Shown: positions 25,364-33,387, counted from the first letter of the stretch. The stretch is 64,000 nt of DNA from Streptomyces thermodiastaticus (GCF_014656135.1 NZ_BNBV01000027.1:1-64000); one strand, 5' to 3'. Notes: a model not told the origin generated them from the letters alone. Numbers and translations are program-made.

Positions 25364-26608
25364 GTGACCACGGCCAGCACCGCTCCTGCGGCCAAGAAAA
25401 AAGGGAACCGCGCCAGTTCGATGGCCGTGCTTCAGCGGATCGGTCGCAGTCTGATGCTGCCGGTCGCGGTCCTGCCCGCCGCCGCCCTTCTGGTTCGCAT
25501 CGGCAACACAGACATGCTGGGCCGCCCGTCCTTCCCGGACTTCCTCACGAGGATCGCGTCCTTCATGACGGCCGGTGGCAACGCCATTCTCGATAACATG
25601 GCGCTGCTTTTCGCCGTGGGCATCGCTATCGGCTTCGCCAAGAAGTCCGATGGATCTACAGCGCTCGCGGCAGTCGTCGGTTACCTGGTATTCAAGAGCG
25701 TGCTCGGCACTTTCACGGACGACAATCTGCCGAAAGTGGCGACAGCCATCGACGGCAAGATCGTCTACCAGGCCGCCCCTGCGGATGCCAAGGTCCTCGG
25801 CGGCGTCGTGATGGGAATCGCCGTCGCACTGCTCTACCAGCGCTTCCATCGCACAAAACTGCCGGATTGGGCGGGATTCTTCGGCGGCCGCCGCCTTGTA
25901 CCCATCTTGTCGGCCCTAGCAGGCTTGATCATCGGCATCGTCTTCGGCTACATCTGGCCAGTACTCGGCACCGGTCTTCACAGATTCAGCGAGTGGCTGG
26001 TCGATTCTGGGGCCGTCGGGGCGGGAATCTTCGGAGTCGCCAACCGTGCATTGATTCCGATCGGCATGCATCACTTGCTAAACTCGTTCCCCTGGCTGCA
26101 GGCTGGCGACTACCATGGCAAGAGCGGCGACATCGCGCGCTTCCTGGCCGGGGACCCGAGCGCGGGCCAGTTCATGACGGGATTCTTCCCCGTCATGATG
26201 TTCGGCCTGCCGGCCGCATGCCTTGCCATGGCACATTGTGCCCGCCCGGAACGACGCAAGGCCGTCAGCGGCATGATGCTCTCTCTTGCGCTCACCAGCT
26301 TCGTCACCGGCGTGACCGAGCCCATCGAGTTCACGTTCATGTTCATCGCGCCCGTCCTCTACGGCATCCACGCAGTCCTGACCGGCGTTTCCATGGCGCT
26401 GACCTGGGCACTCGGAATGAAAGACGGATTCGGCTTCTCTGCCGGAGCGGTAGATTTCTTCCTGAATCTGGGCATCGCAACCAAACCATGGGGTCTGGCC
26501 CTAGTCGGACTGTGCTTCGCGGCAGTTTATTACACAGTCTTCCGTGTTGCCATCACGAAGTTCAATCTGCCAACTCCGGGCCGAGAGCCCGACGAGGAGC
26601 TGGAATAA
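25364..26608 (+). CDS. nagE2: PTS EIIC permease, N-acetylglucosamine type, low-GC copy
   Basis: About 414 residues, paralogous to nagE1 (LPVAVLPAAALLVRIG, KKSDGSTALAAVVGYLVF, GVTEPIEFTFMFIAP). It is the likely main GlcNAc permease by analogy with Streptomyces coelicolor. The GTG at 25364 has GGAGG five bases before it. Unlike nagE1 its DNA is only about 53% GC in places (32 of 60 bases at 25681-25740), with many A/T-ending codons, and this composition continues into the bacteriocin genes downstream. The allele therefore seems to have arrived by transfer, together with or next to them. Confidence 0.88.
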   Translation: MTTASTAPAAKKKGNRASSMAVLQRIGRSLMLPVAVLPAAALLVRIGNTDMLGRPSFPDFLTRIASFMTAGGNAILDNMALLFAVGIAIGFAKKSDGSTALAAVVGYLVFKSVLGTFTDDNLPKVATAIDGKIVYQAAPADAKVLGGVVMGIAVALLYQRFHRTKLPDWAGFFGGRRLVPILSALAGLIIGIVFGYIWPVLGTGLHRFSEWLVDSGAVGAGIFGVANRALIPIGMHHLLNSFPWLQAGDYHGKSGDIARFLAGDPSAGQFMTGFFPVMMFGLPAACLAMAHCARPERRKAVSGMMLSLALTSFVTGVTEPIEFTFMFIAPVLYGIHAVLTGVSMALTWALGMKDGFGFSAGAVDFFLNLGIATKPWGLALVGLCFAAVYYTVFRVAITKFNLPTPGREPDEELE

Positions 26609-26646
26609 GCCATCAAAGCCGACGCAATCTAGCCACGTGCCGCGCC

Positions 26647-26680
26647 CCGGACCTCTGACTACCCAGAGGTCCGGTCTTTA
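26647..26680 (+). terminator. Intrinsic terminator after nagE2
   Basis: An 11-bp stem CCGGACCTCTG/CAGAGGTCCGG with a six-base loop, followed by TCTTTATC. This is one of the few classic stem plus T-tract terminators in the window. It separates the PTS gene from the RiPP cluster. Confidence 0.85.
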
Positions 26681-26742
26681 TCATTAGTACATAATTCAAC
26701 TGAACCCCGCCGCACCATCCCTCTACAAGCCAAACGGTTGCA

Positions 26743-26756
26743 GTGATCAGGATCAC
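26743..26756. promoter_or_regulatory. GTGATC-AG-GATCAC inverted repeat, possible operator
   Basis: Six-bp inverted repeat 13 bases upstream of the predicted -35 box of the glycocin precursor gene. GATCAC recurs at 26771-26776 (overlapping the -35 box) and again in CCGATCACGG just after the -10. The regulator is unknown. Confidence 0.4.
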
Positions 26757-26768
26757 ATCGACCGTCTG

Positions 26769-26797
26769 TTGATCACGTCACACAAACATCCTAGATT
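26769..26797 (+). promoter_or_regulatory. Predicted promoter of the glycocin precursor
   Basis: TTGATC (26769-26774), a 17-base spacer, then TAGATT (26792-26797). The precursor start is 44 bases beyond the -10 box. The match to the vegetative consensus is good for Streptomyces. Confidence 0.6.
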
Positions 26798-26840
26798 CAC
26801 TGCAAGCCGATCACGGCTGATACCGACAACGAGTGGGGAA

Positions 26841-27035
26841 ATGATGAGCCTGCAAGCTCTGCGTGATCTGAATTTCACCGCGCTTACCGACGAGGAGGCG
26901 GCAGCAGCATCGGGTGAGGGGACGCCGAGCCGCGCCCAGTGCGAGTGGATCTTCGCTCAGATCGGCAACCCGATGTCGTGCAGCTACGGCGACTACTACC
27001 AGCTTTGGAAGTCGCTGGGGTGCGACAAGCTGTAA
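26841..27035 (+). CDS. Glycocin-like RiPP precursor peptide
   Basis: A 64-residue precursor. The 27-residue leader ends FTALTDEEAAAASGEG, an acidic double-glycine-type leader read by C39 peptidases. The predicted core of 37 residues begins TPSRAQC. Aligned with sublancin, also 37 residues with a GLGKAQC start, Cys7 matches Cys7, Cys20 in the loop matches the S-glucosylated Cys22, and Cys34 matches Cys36. Positions 14 (Ile) and 27 (Gln), which would hold the inner disulfide pair in a CX6C helix-loop-helix, both lack Cys. I predict one Cys7-Cys34 disulfide and a sugar on Cys20. Two ATG codons (26841, 26844) follow GTGGGG. The transporter and a glycosyltransferase follow at once. The product is inferred; leader cleavage after EG rather than GG needs proof. 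Confidence 0.8.
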   Translation: MMSLQALRDLNFTALTDEEAAAASGEGTPSRAQCEWIFAQIGNPMSCSYGDYYQLWKSLGCDKL

Positions 27036-27044
27036 TAGGAAATA

Positions 27045-27073
27045 CGCGCCCGCCTCGTCCCGAGGCGGGCGCG
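27045..27073 (+). terminator. Hairpin between precursor and transporter genes
   Basis: A 13-bp perfect stem with the three-base loop TCC, ten bases past the precursor stop and without a T-tract. In RiPP operons such a hairpin usually lets the precursor mRNA accumulate over the processing genes, by partial termination or by blocking 3' decay. Confidence 0.7.
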
Positions 27074-27099
27074 CCCATGTCTAGGCCAGGGGTTGTCCG

Positions 27100-29256
27100 G
27101 TGAAGTGGCAGAGGTACCACACTCATCAGTCCGGGGAGACCGACTGCGGCCCGGCATGCCTGCGGACCGTCCTTCTTAGGCACGGAATTGCTGTGGACGC
27201 GGCACTCCTCCGAGAGTCCACGGGGCTCGGCGAGCGCGGTTCCAACCTGCTACGCCTGCGCGAGGTGCTGAGCGGTTACGGCGTGGACAGCGAACTGCTG
27301 CGCCTGGACATGTCGGAATTGATCAGGGCCGCACGACTGGCCGGTCCGACAATCATTCTGTTGGACGAGGACGGCTATCGGCACTTCATTGTCGTCCACG
27401 AGGTCACCGACAGCGGGCACATGGTGGTCAGTGACCCTCTGCTGCAGCGCCCCATGCGGATAGCACCGGAGGTCCTCGCCGAGGTCTTTCACGGAGAGGC
27501 TTTGGTGACCGACCGCCCTGCAGCCCGGCTTCCTCTCGGAGCCCGGATCAGAGCCTCGGGCGCGTACGGACTGCTGTGGCAGACCCTGCGCTCCCGTTGG
27601 CGGCATCTTTCGCTCATCCTCATCGCCACTGTCATCGTCGCACTGGTCGCTCTACTGAACAGTCTCTTCGTTCAGATAGCCGTGGACCACGTCCTGGGCG
27701 GGAGCTCTCGGTACGAGCTTGCGGTCATGTCCGTCGAGTTCATAGGACTCGGTGCAGCAGCAGCAGGCATCCAGTTCCTACGCGGCCGAGCCATAGTGGC
27801 GTTGAGCCAGTCGCTGCAACGACAGCTCTCGGAACGTTACCTGAGGAAGCTCCTGCGTCTGCCGGCTGAATACTTCAAGAGCCGCCGGGCCGGCGACTTG
27901 GTAAGTCGCATCGATGACGTACAGGAGATTCAGCGCGTCATTACGGGTACCTCTGTACGAGCGGCCGTGGACGTGTTCGTCGTCCTCTCGGTCGGCAGCT
28001 ACCTCCTCGCTACCCATCCAACCTTGTTCATTTTTCTTCTCCCGCCCACTGCGGTCAATGTTGTCAGCTCGGTCATCCTTTTCCCGCGGATCCGCGATGC
28101 GGCACAGGAGTCGCTACAGAGGGATGCCACTCTGAAGTCCGAAACACTCAACGTTCTGCACGGTTACGCCGAGTTCACAGGGTACGGGAGGCGAGACTTC
28201 GCTCTCTCCCGGATGATCCGGGCACTGGATCGCAGGATCACCGCAGAAACTCGGCTCGGCCGCCAGGAGAATCTCAATTCCGTGATCAAGGTGGCCAGTC
28301 AGACCATCTTCACGGTAGTAGCGGCCTGGGTGGCCCTCGGTCGCATGATGTCCGGCTCACTCACCGTCGGCCAAGTGTTCGGTTTCCTGACCATGGCCGG
28401 CTACTTCCTGGGGGCGATGGACTCCGTGGCCTCTCTCCAAGTCGTCCTGCAGCGCACCTCTGCGGCGCTGGGACGATACCGGGACGTGACCTTCCAACAG
28501 GACGATGCCCGACTCGCCCTCCCCGTCGGCGGAGGATGCGAAACCCCTTTGGAGCCAGTCGACATCCGGATCCGGTCACTGGGCTTTCGTTACACCGGTG
28601 CCCGGCACGACACTCTTAGCGGATTCGACCTTGACATCCCGTACGGCACAACCATGCTGATTCGAGGTGCGAACGGCTCAGGCAAGAGCACGCTCCTCAA
28701 TCTGCTGGCGGGAATGCATCACACATATGACGGCAGCATCACCATCGGTGGTGCCGAAATCAGCCGTGTTTCGGCTGCCGAGCTGCCTCGGTACGTCCTG
28801 TATGTCCCGGAAACCCCGGTTCTGCTGACCGCGTCCCTCCGGGAGAATCTCACTCTCGGCGTCCCACGCAGCACGGCCGACATACTTCAAGCATGCCGGA
28901 TCGCATGTTTCCTGGACGTGATACAGAGCCTGCCCGAGGGCTTGGACGAACCGATGAAGGAGACCGGATCAGGCCTGTCGCGCGGCCAGCTTCAGCGCCT
29001 TTCGATTGCTCGCGCGATACTTCATGGCCCGCAGGTGTACTTGTTCGATGAAACCTTCAGCGGCATAGATCGTGATACCGTCGTCCGGGTGTGGGAAGGG
29101 CTCCGCTCCGTCAAGGGCACCAAGATAGTTGTGTCGCATGGCCATGTTCAGGATGTTGCCTTCGATTCTGAACATTCCCTGGGTTCAGCGGCCGATCGCT
29201 CGACAGGAATCTCTCGCACAGATGAAGTTCTCAGATCTCTTGACCCTCGTCCGTGA
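27100..29256 (+). CDS. C39 peptidase-containing ABC transporter (PCAT)
   Basis: A 718-residue exporter that should cut off the leader and export the bacteriocin. The N-terminal C39 peptidase (1-135) has the oxyanion Gln10, catalytic Cys16 in TDCGPAC, His95 in RHFIVVHE and Asp112 in SDP, so it looks active. A membrane domain of six helices follows (about 160-440). The ATPase carries Walker A GANGSGKST (about 524), a slightly altered signature LSRGQ (about 626), Walker B VYLFDE (about 647) and an H-loop (about 680). It corresponds to SunT of the sublancin cluster. The GTG start has AGGGG seven bases upstream. Moderate GC content marks it as part of the transferred segment. Confidence 0.92.
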   Translation: MKWQRYHTHQSGETDCGPACLRTVLLRHGIAVDAALLRESTGLGERGSNLLRLREVLSGYGVDSELLRLDMSELIRAARLAGPTIILLDEDGYRHFIVVHEVTDSGHMVVSDPLLQRPMRIAPEVLAEVFHGEALVTDRPAARLPLGARIRASGAYGLLWQTLRSRWRHLSLILIATVIVALVALLNSLFVQIAVDHVLGGSSRYELAVMSVEFIGLGAAAAGIQFLRGRAIVALSQSLQRQLSERYLRKLLRLPAEYFKSRRAGDLVSRIDDVQEIQRVITGTSVRAAVDVFVVLSVGSYLLATHPTLFIFLLPPTAVNVVSSVILFPRIRDAAQESLQRDATLKSETLNVLHGYAEFTGYGRRDFALSRMIRALDRRITAETRLGRQENLNSVIKVASQTIFTVVAAWVALGRMMSGSLTVGQVFGFLTMAGYFLGAMDSVASLQVVLQRTSAALGRYRDVTFQQDDARLALPVGGGCETPLEPVDIRIRSLGFRYTGARHDTLSGFDLDIPYGTTMLIRGANGSGKSTLLNLLAGMHHTYDGSITIGGAEISRVSAAELPRYVLYVPETPVLLTASLRENLTLGVPRSTADILQACRIACFLDVIQSLPEGLDEPMKETGSGLSRGQLQRLSIARAILHGPQVYLFDETFSGIDRDTVVRVWEGLRSVKGTKIVVSHGHVQDVAFDSEHSLGSAADRSTGISRTDEVLRSLDPRP

Positions 29257-30583
29257 ATCCGGGCCGTTCAGCCAATCCAAGCTTGCTTCCGACCTCAGCC
29301 TGGTCACTTCGGTTTCATTGGACCTTGCTGACGTGGCACTGCCGTCATCAGATACGGATGAGCTGGCGACGGCGTATATGTCGTACAGCCCGCGCCCTGT
29401 CTACGCGGTAGTACTCACCCGGGACGAGGAAGAACGGATCGAACGTTGCTTGGCGGCGCTGGCCGAGGACATCGACCACTGCCTTCTGATCGACTCAGGT
29501 TCCACCGACTCCACCATTGCGCGGGCTATGAAAGCCCGCACCGACACATGCATCGTGTCTGCCCCATGGGCTAACGATTTCTCCCTGCAGCGTAATATCG
29601 CTTTCCGTGAGGTCCACAACAACGGCTGGCTGTGCCATGTGGACGCCGACGAGGTTCTCACGTCCGCTCACGCGGGTCGGCTGCGGCGAGCTCTCTCGGC
29701 ACTCGACTTCCTGCTCGGCGACCACGACTTCGTCGTCTCTCCTGTCATCGCCGACGTCGACGGCCCCGTCTACACCAACACGCAGCGCATCATACCGGCG
29801 GACGGCCCCTTCCGCTTTCGCGGACGTGTTCACGAACATCCCTACGACAGGCGTGGCTACGCTCCGGCACGCGTCCAGATCGACGTTCGTTTCGATCACT
29901 CCGGCTACCTTCCGGAGGTGATCGAGCAGCGAGCCAAGCGGCACCTGTACGTCAAGCTGGACAAGCTATGCCGCGCCGAGGAGCCGGACAACCCGAAGTG
30001 GGTCTTCTACGAGATCCGCGACGGCCTGGACCTCACGTCGGCTTCCGCGGCAGAGGTACGAGCAGCATTCGCCCAGCTGGCCGAGGCAGCAGGCACCACC
30101 GTTCCGGCCGGACCTCCCGGATACCGCACGGAACGAGTCGTCGATTCATGGGCATTGTTGTGCGAGCTGGCTCTGCGGCTCGGTGAGGCCGACGCCCTCA
30201 TGACCTACACGACCCTGCTCGGCGAAGCCGGACGGACGGTGGAGGCCACCTACTACCGCACCCTTTGGGAGTCGAGCAGACTTCTCGGGGCGCTCTCCGC
30301 TCTTGTCGACAGGATCGCGTCGGTCGGCGCAGAGGAGGAACCCGCCAACCGCCACCTGGTAGCTCGCCTTTTCGATCTGCAGGCGTCGCTCGGACTTGCG
30401 AGCGGACGATACGAGGTGGTTGTGCCCGCTTACCGTGAGGCGACCGCCCGGGGTGCTGGGCAAGGCGTGGGTGAGGATCTGACGCGGCTCGCCCGGCTGC
30501 TGGCTGACGTCCCGGGGTCAGCGGCCCGCTCGGATCCTCGGAACGATCGATTTCAGAGGGCCGAGCAGGCCGCGGACATCTGA
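29222..30583 (+). CDS. GT2-family glycosyltransferase, SunS-like S-glycosyltransferase candidate
   Basis: About 453 residues. The N-terminal GT-A domain contains VLTRDEEERIERCL, LLIDSGSTDST (about residue 88), NDFSLQRN and the metal-binding DADE (about 140). That set is shared with SunS/GccA-type enzymes, which attach sugar to Cys or Ser of glycocins. The C-terminal half (about 240-450) is helical, in the place where SunS has TPR-like dimerisation repeats. The frame is open from 29129, but the ATG at 29222 gives the natural start; it still overlaps the transporter gene by 35 bases. The sugar donor cannot be told. No thioredoxin-like (BdbB) or SunI-type immunity gene follows. Confidence 0.8.
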   Translation: MKFSDLLTLVRESGPFSQSKLASDLSLVTSVSLDLADVALPSSDTDELATAYMSYSPRPVYAVVLTRDEEERIERCLAALAEDIDHCLLIDSGSTDSTIARAMKARTDTCIVSAPWANDFSLQRNIAFREVHNNGWLCHVDADEVLTSAHAGRLRRALSALDFLLGDHDFVVSPVIADVDGPVYTNTQRIIPADGPFRFRGRVHEHPYDRRGYAPARVQIDVRFDHSGYLPEVIEQRAKRHLYVKLDKLCRAEEPDNPKWVFYEIRDGLDLTSASAAEVRAAFAQLAEAAGTTVPAGPPGYRTERVVDSWALLCELALRLGEADALMTYTTLLGEAGRTVEATYYRTLWESSRLLGALSALVDRIASVGAEEEPANRHLVARLFDLQASLGLASGRYEVVVPAYREATARGAGQGVGEDLTRLARLLADVPGSAARSDPRNDRFQRAEQAADI

Positions 30584-30631
30584 TGCTCACTGTTCAGGGT
30601 GCCTCACGAGACAGCACCTGCACGGACAACG

Positions 30632-31384
30632 TCAGATCTCGTACGTCGCCCCCGGCGCCGCCAGCTCCACCGGGACGGTGCAGACCGCGCGGGCGTGGGC
30701 CAGGTTGGTCTGCGGATCGGTCCACGGCGGGATGTGGGTGAGGACCAGGCGCCGGGCACCGGTCCGGGCGGCGGCCTCGCCGGCCTGGCGCCCGTTGAGA
30801 TGCAGGTCGGGGATGTCCTCCTTGCCGTCCGTGAAGGCCGCCTCGCACAGGAACAGATCGGTGTCGCGCGCCAGGTCCTCCAGGGCACCGCAGACGCCCG
30901 TGTCGCCGGAGTACGTCAGGGACCGGCCGCCGTGCTCGATGCGGATGGCGTAGGTCTCCACGGGGTGGGCCACCCGCTCGGTGTGCACGGTGAAGGGGCC
31001 GATGTCGAAGGTGCCCGGCTTGACCGTGCGGAAGTCGAAGACCTCGCTCATGGACGAGGCGGTGGGGGTGTCGGCGTAGGCGGTGGTCAGCCGGTGCTCG
31101 GTGCCCTCCGGTCCGTAGACCGGCAGCGGGGCGCAGCGCCCGCCGTCGTAGCGGTAGTAGCGCGCCACGAAGTAGGCGAGCATGTCGATGCAGTGGTCGG
31201 CGTGCAGATGACTGAGGTAGATCGCGTCGAGGTCGTAGAGACCGCAGTAACGCTGCAGCGCGCCCAGGGCGCCGTTGCCCATGTCGAGCAGCAGCCGGTA
31301 GCCGTCGGCCTCGACCAGATAACTGGAGCAGGCCGACTCCGCGGACGGGAACGACCCCGAGCAGCCGACGACGGTGAGCTTCAT
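30632..31384 (-). CDS. MBL-fold metal-dependent hydrolase
   Basis: A 250-residue metallo-beta-lactamase-fold protein with the zinc motif LSHLHADHCIDM (HxHxDH, about residue 62). Further ligands are in RVAHPVETYA, TYSGDTG and VLTHIPPW. It most resembles PhnP/RNase Z-like phosphodiesterases of actinobacteria; the exact substrate is unknown. The ATG at 31384 begins MKLTVVGCSGSFP, the typical start of this group. It converges on the glycocin operon. Confidence 0.9.
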   Translation of the reverse strand: MKLTVVGCSGSFPSAESACSSYLVEADGYRLLLDMGNGALGALQRYCGLYDLDAIYLSHLHADHCIDMLAYFVARYYRYDGGRCAPLPVYGPEGTEHRLTTAYADTPTASSMSEVFDFRTVKPGTFDIGPFTVHTERVAHPVETYAIRIEHGGRSLTYSGDTGVCGALEDLARDTDLFLCEAAFTDGKEDIPDLHLNGRQAGEAAARTGARRLVLTHIPPWTDPQTNLAHARAVCTVPVELAAPGATYEI

Positions 31385-31596
31385 GGAACAGAAACCTCCG
31401 CTGACGGGAAACATACAGAAGGTGACGGGGGTCGTGCGGTCCGTCGAGCGTAAGGCGCGAAACGGCCGGTAGCCCCTTCTCCCGGGGTCGTTGTGGGGGA
31501 ACTCACCTGCGCTGTCACCGGTTTGGCTGGACGTGCGGCGCACGAGGCAGGGCCAAGGGCGCGCACCGCGTGTCGCGCGCCGGTAACGTCGTTCGT

Positions 31597-32046
31597 ATGG
31601 ACACGTCCTGGTGGCTGGCGCTCGCGGCGCTCGTCCTGCTCGCGCTCGTCGCCACGCTCGTCGACGGCTGGGGACGCAGCCGCCGGCCCGCGGGACGCAG
31701 ACTGCGGGCACCGGGACGGCCGGCCGGTCCGGGCGCCCGCCCGCAGCCGGCGGAGATCTGGTGGGTCGCCGTCCCCCTCGGGGAGGGCCAGGCGGTCAAG
31801 GACCGGCCCTGTCTGGTGCTGTCGGTGCACGGCAAGCGGGCGAGGGTCGCCGGGATCACCAGCAAGTACCACGACGAGCGGGCCGGGGTGATCCCGCTGC
31901 CGCCCGGCTCGGTGGGGGACGCGCAGGGGCGGACCAGTTTTCTGCAGACCGACGAGGTGCGCGAGGTGCCGGTGTGGAACTTCCAGCGCCGGGTGGGGGT
32001 GGTGGACCCGGTGCTGTGGGACCAGGTGCGCTACCTGGCCGGGTGA
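31597..32046 (+). CDS. PemK/MazF-like protein with an N-terminal membrane anchor
   Basis: 149 residues. After one hydrophobic helix (WWLALAALVLLALVATLV) and a basic Pro/Arg linker comes a PemK-type barrel (about 45-148) with EIWWVAVPLGEG, KDRPCLVLSV, ITSKYHDER and FLQTDEVREVP. MazF/PemK toxins are ribonucleases, but this one is tethered to the membrane and no antitoxin gene is adjacent on either side. It may be a domesticated, non-toxic member conserved in Streptomyces. The ATG at 31597 is preferred; upstream codons in frame lack support. Confidence 0.8.
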   Translation: MDTSWWLALAALVLLALVATLVDGWGRSRRPAGRRLRAPGRPAGPGARPQPAEIWWVAVPLGEGQAVKDRPCLVLSVHGKRARVAGITSKYHDERAGVIPLPPGSVGDAQGRTSFLQTDEVREVPVWNFQRRVGVVDPVLWDQVRYLAG

Positions 32047-32431
32047 GCCGCCCGGAGGCGGGTGCGCCCCGGACGTCCGGGCTCCCGCGGCCCGCTCCGC
32101 CCGCCGGGCCCGCCGCACCGGCCCGTGCACCGCGGCCGGACCGCGGCGGTGCCGTCGCCGCGGCGAGAGTGCGCGGTGCGGGGGCGGGAGCGCCGGTGGA
32201 CGCATGGGACGGCCGCCTTCCTTGACCGGTGGGGCCCCGGTGACGGACCGGGCGGTGTGCGCGACGCCGGTGGGGACGTCTGAGGTGTGCCTGACATCGG
32301 GTGGCTTCCTGGCGTGCCGGATGCCGGAGCGATGTCCTTCCAGCACATCAGGAACCCCTCCCCCGCGCACGCCGAGGCCCCGGCCGGACGGATGGGCCAG
32401 GGCCTGGGTGCACGAGGTTGCGGGGCGGGCG
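32047..32431. other. Intergenic stretch without a recognised gene
   Basis: 385 bases between the convergent PemK-like gene and cysM. Several frames are open because of high GC, but none has a ribosome site or family resemblance. I see no clear terminator or RNA. Confidence 0.5.
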
Positions 32432-33382
32432 CTAAGCCCAGAGCTGGCCCTGCAGGGTCTCGATGGCCTCCTCGGTGGTGGCCGCGGTGTAGACGCCGGT
32501 GGACAGGTACTTCCAGCCGCCGTCGGCCACGATGAAGACGATGTCGGCGCTCTGGCCCGCCTTGACCGCCTTCTTGCCCACGCCGAGCGCCGCGTGCAGC
32601 GCCGCGCCCGTGGAGACGCCCGCGAAGATGCCCTCCTGCTGCAGCAGCTCACGGGTGCGGGTGACCGCGTCCGCGGAGCCGACGGAGAACCGGGTGGTGA
32701 GCACCGAGGCGTCGTACAGCTCGGGGACGAAGCCCTCGTCGAGGTTGCGCAGTCCGTAGACGAGGTCGTCGTAGCGCGGTTCGGCGGCGACGATCTGCAC
32801 GTCCGGCTTGTGCTCGCGCAGGTAGCGGCCGACGCCCATCAGGGTGCCGGTGGTGCCCAGGCCCGCCACGAAGTGCGTGATCGAGGGCAGGTCGGCGAGG
32901 ATCTCCGGGCCGGTGGTGGCGTAGTGCGCGCCGGCGTTGTCCGGGTTGCCGTACTGGTAGAGCATCACCCAGTCCGGGTGCTCGGCGGCCAGCTCCTTGG
33001 CGACGCGGACGGCGGTGTTGGAGCCGCCCGCGGCCGGGGAGGAGATGATCTCCGCGCCCCACATGGCGAGCAGGTCCCGGCGTTCCTGAGAGGTGTTCTC
33101 GGGCATCACGCACACCATGCGGTAGCCCTTGAGCTTGGCCGCCATGGCCAGCGAGATGCCGGTGTTGCCGCTGGTGGGCTCCAGGATGGTGCAGCCCGGG
33201 GTGAGCCGGCCCTCCTTCTCCGCCTGCTCGATCATGTGCAGGGCGGGGCGGTCCTTGACCGAGCCGGTGGGGTTGCGGTCCTCCAGCTTCGCCCAGATCC
33301 GCACCTCGGGGGACGGCGACAGCCGCGGCAGGCGCACCAGGGGCGTGTTGCCGACCGCGGCCAGCGGGTTGTCGTACCGCAT
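32432..33382 (-). CDS. cysM: Cysteine synthase using CysO-thiocarboxylate (CysM type)
   Basis: A 316-residue PLP enzyme. The PLP lysine is in NPTGSVKDRP (about 44) and the phosphate loop in PTSGNTG (about 75). Encoded next to a sulfur-carrier protein and a JAMM protease, it matches the Mycobacterium tuberculosis CysM that joins O-phosphoserine with protein-bound thiocarboxylate, forming cysteine on the CysO C-terminus. The ATG at 33382 (MRYDNPL) lies five bases after the cysO stop, so the two are co-translated. Confidence 0.93.
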   Translation of the reverse strand: MRYDNPLAAVGNTPLVRLPRLSPSPEVRIWAKLEDRNPTGSVKDRPALHMIEQAEKEGRLTPGCTILEPTSGNTGISLAMAAKLKGYRMVCVMPENTSQERRDLLAMWGAEIISSPAAGGSNTAVRVAKELAAEHPDWVMLYQYGNPDNAGAHYATTGPEILADLPSITHFVAGLGTTGTLMGVGRYLREHKPDVQIVAAEPRYDDLVYGLRNLDEGFVPELYDASVLTTRFSVGSADAVTRTRELLQQEGIFAGVSTGAALHAALGVGKKAVKAGQSADIVFIVADGGWKYLSTGVYTAATTEEAIETLQGQLWA

Positions 33383-33387
33383 GCCGA

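Noticed and set aside
26841..27035. Lasso peptide, lanthipeptide or thiopeptide precursor
   Set aside because: No asparagine synthetase-like cyclase, lanthionine synthetase, YcaO or radical-SAM gene nearby; the C39 transporter plus GT2 pair and the AQC core fit a glycocin.
30584..31384. MBL-fold gene as part of the glycocin operon
   Set aside because: It is on the opposite strand, very GC-rich and belongs to a widespread actinobacterial hydrolase family, so it is an ordinary neighbour.
32047..32431. Small gene between the PemK-like and cysM genes
   Set aside because: Several frames are open but lack ribosome sites, recognisable domains or hydrophobic segments.
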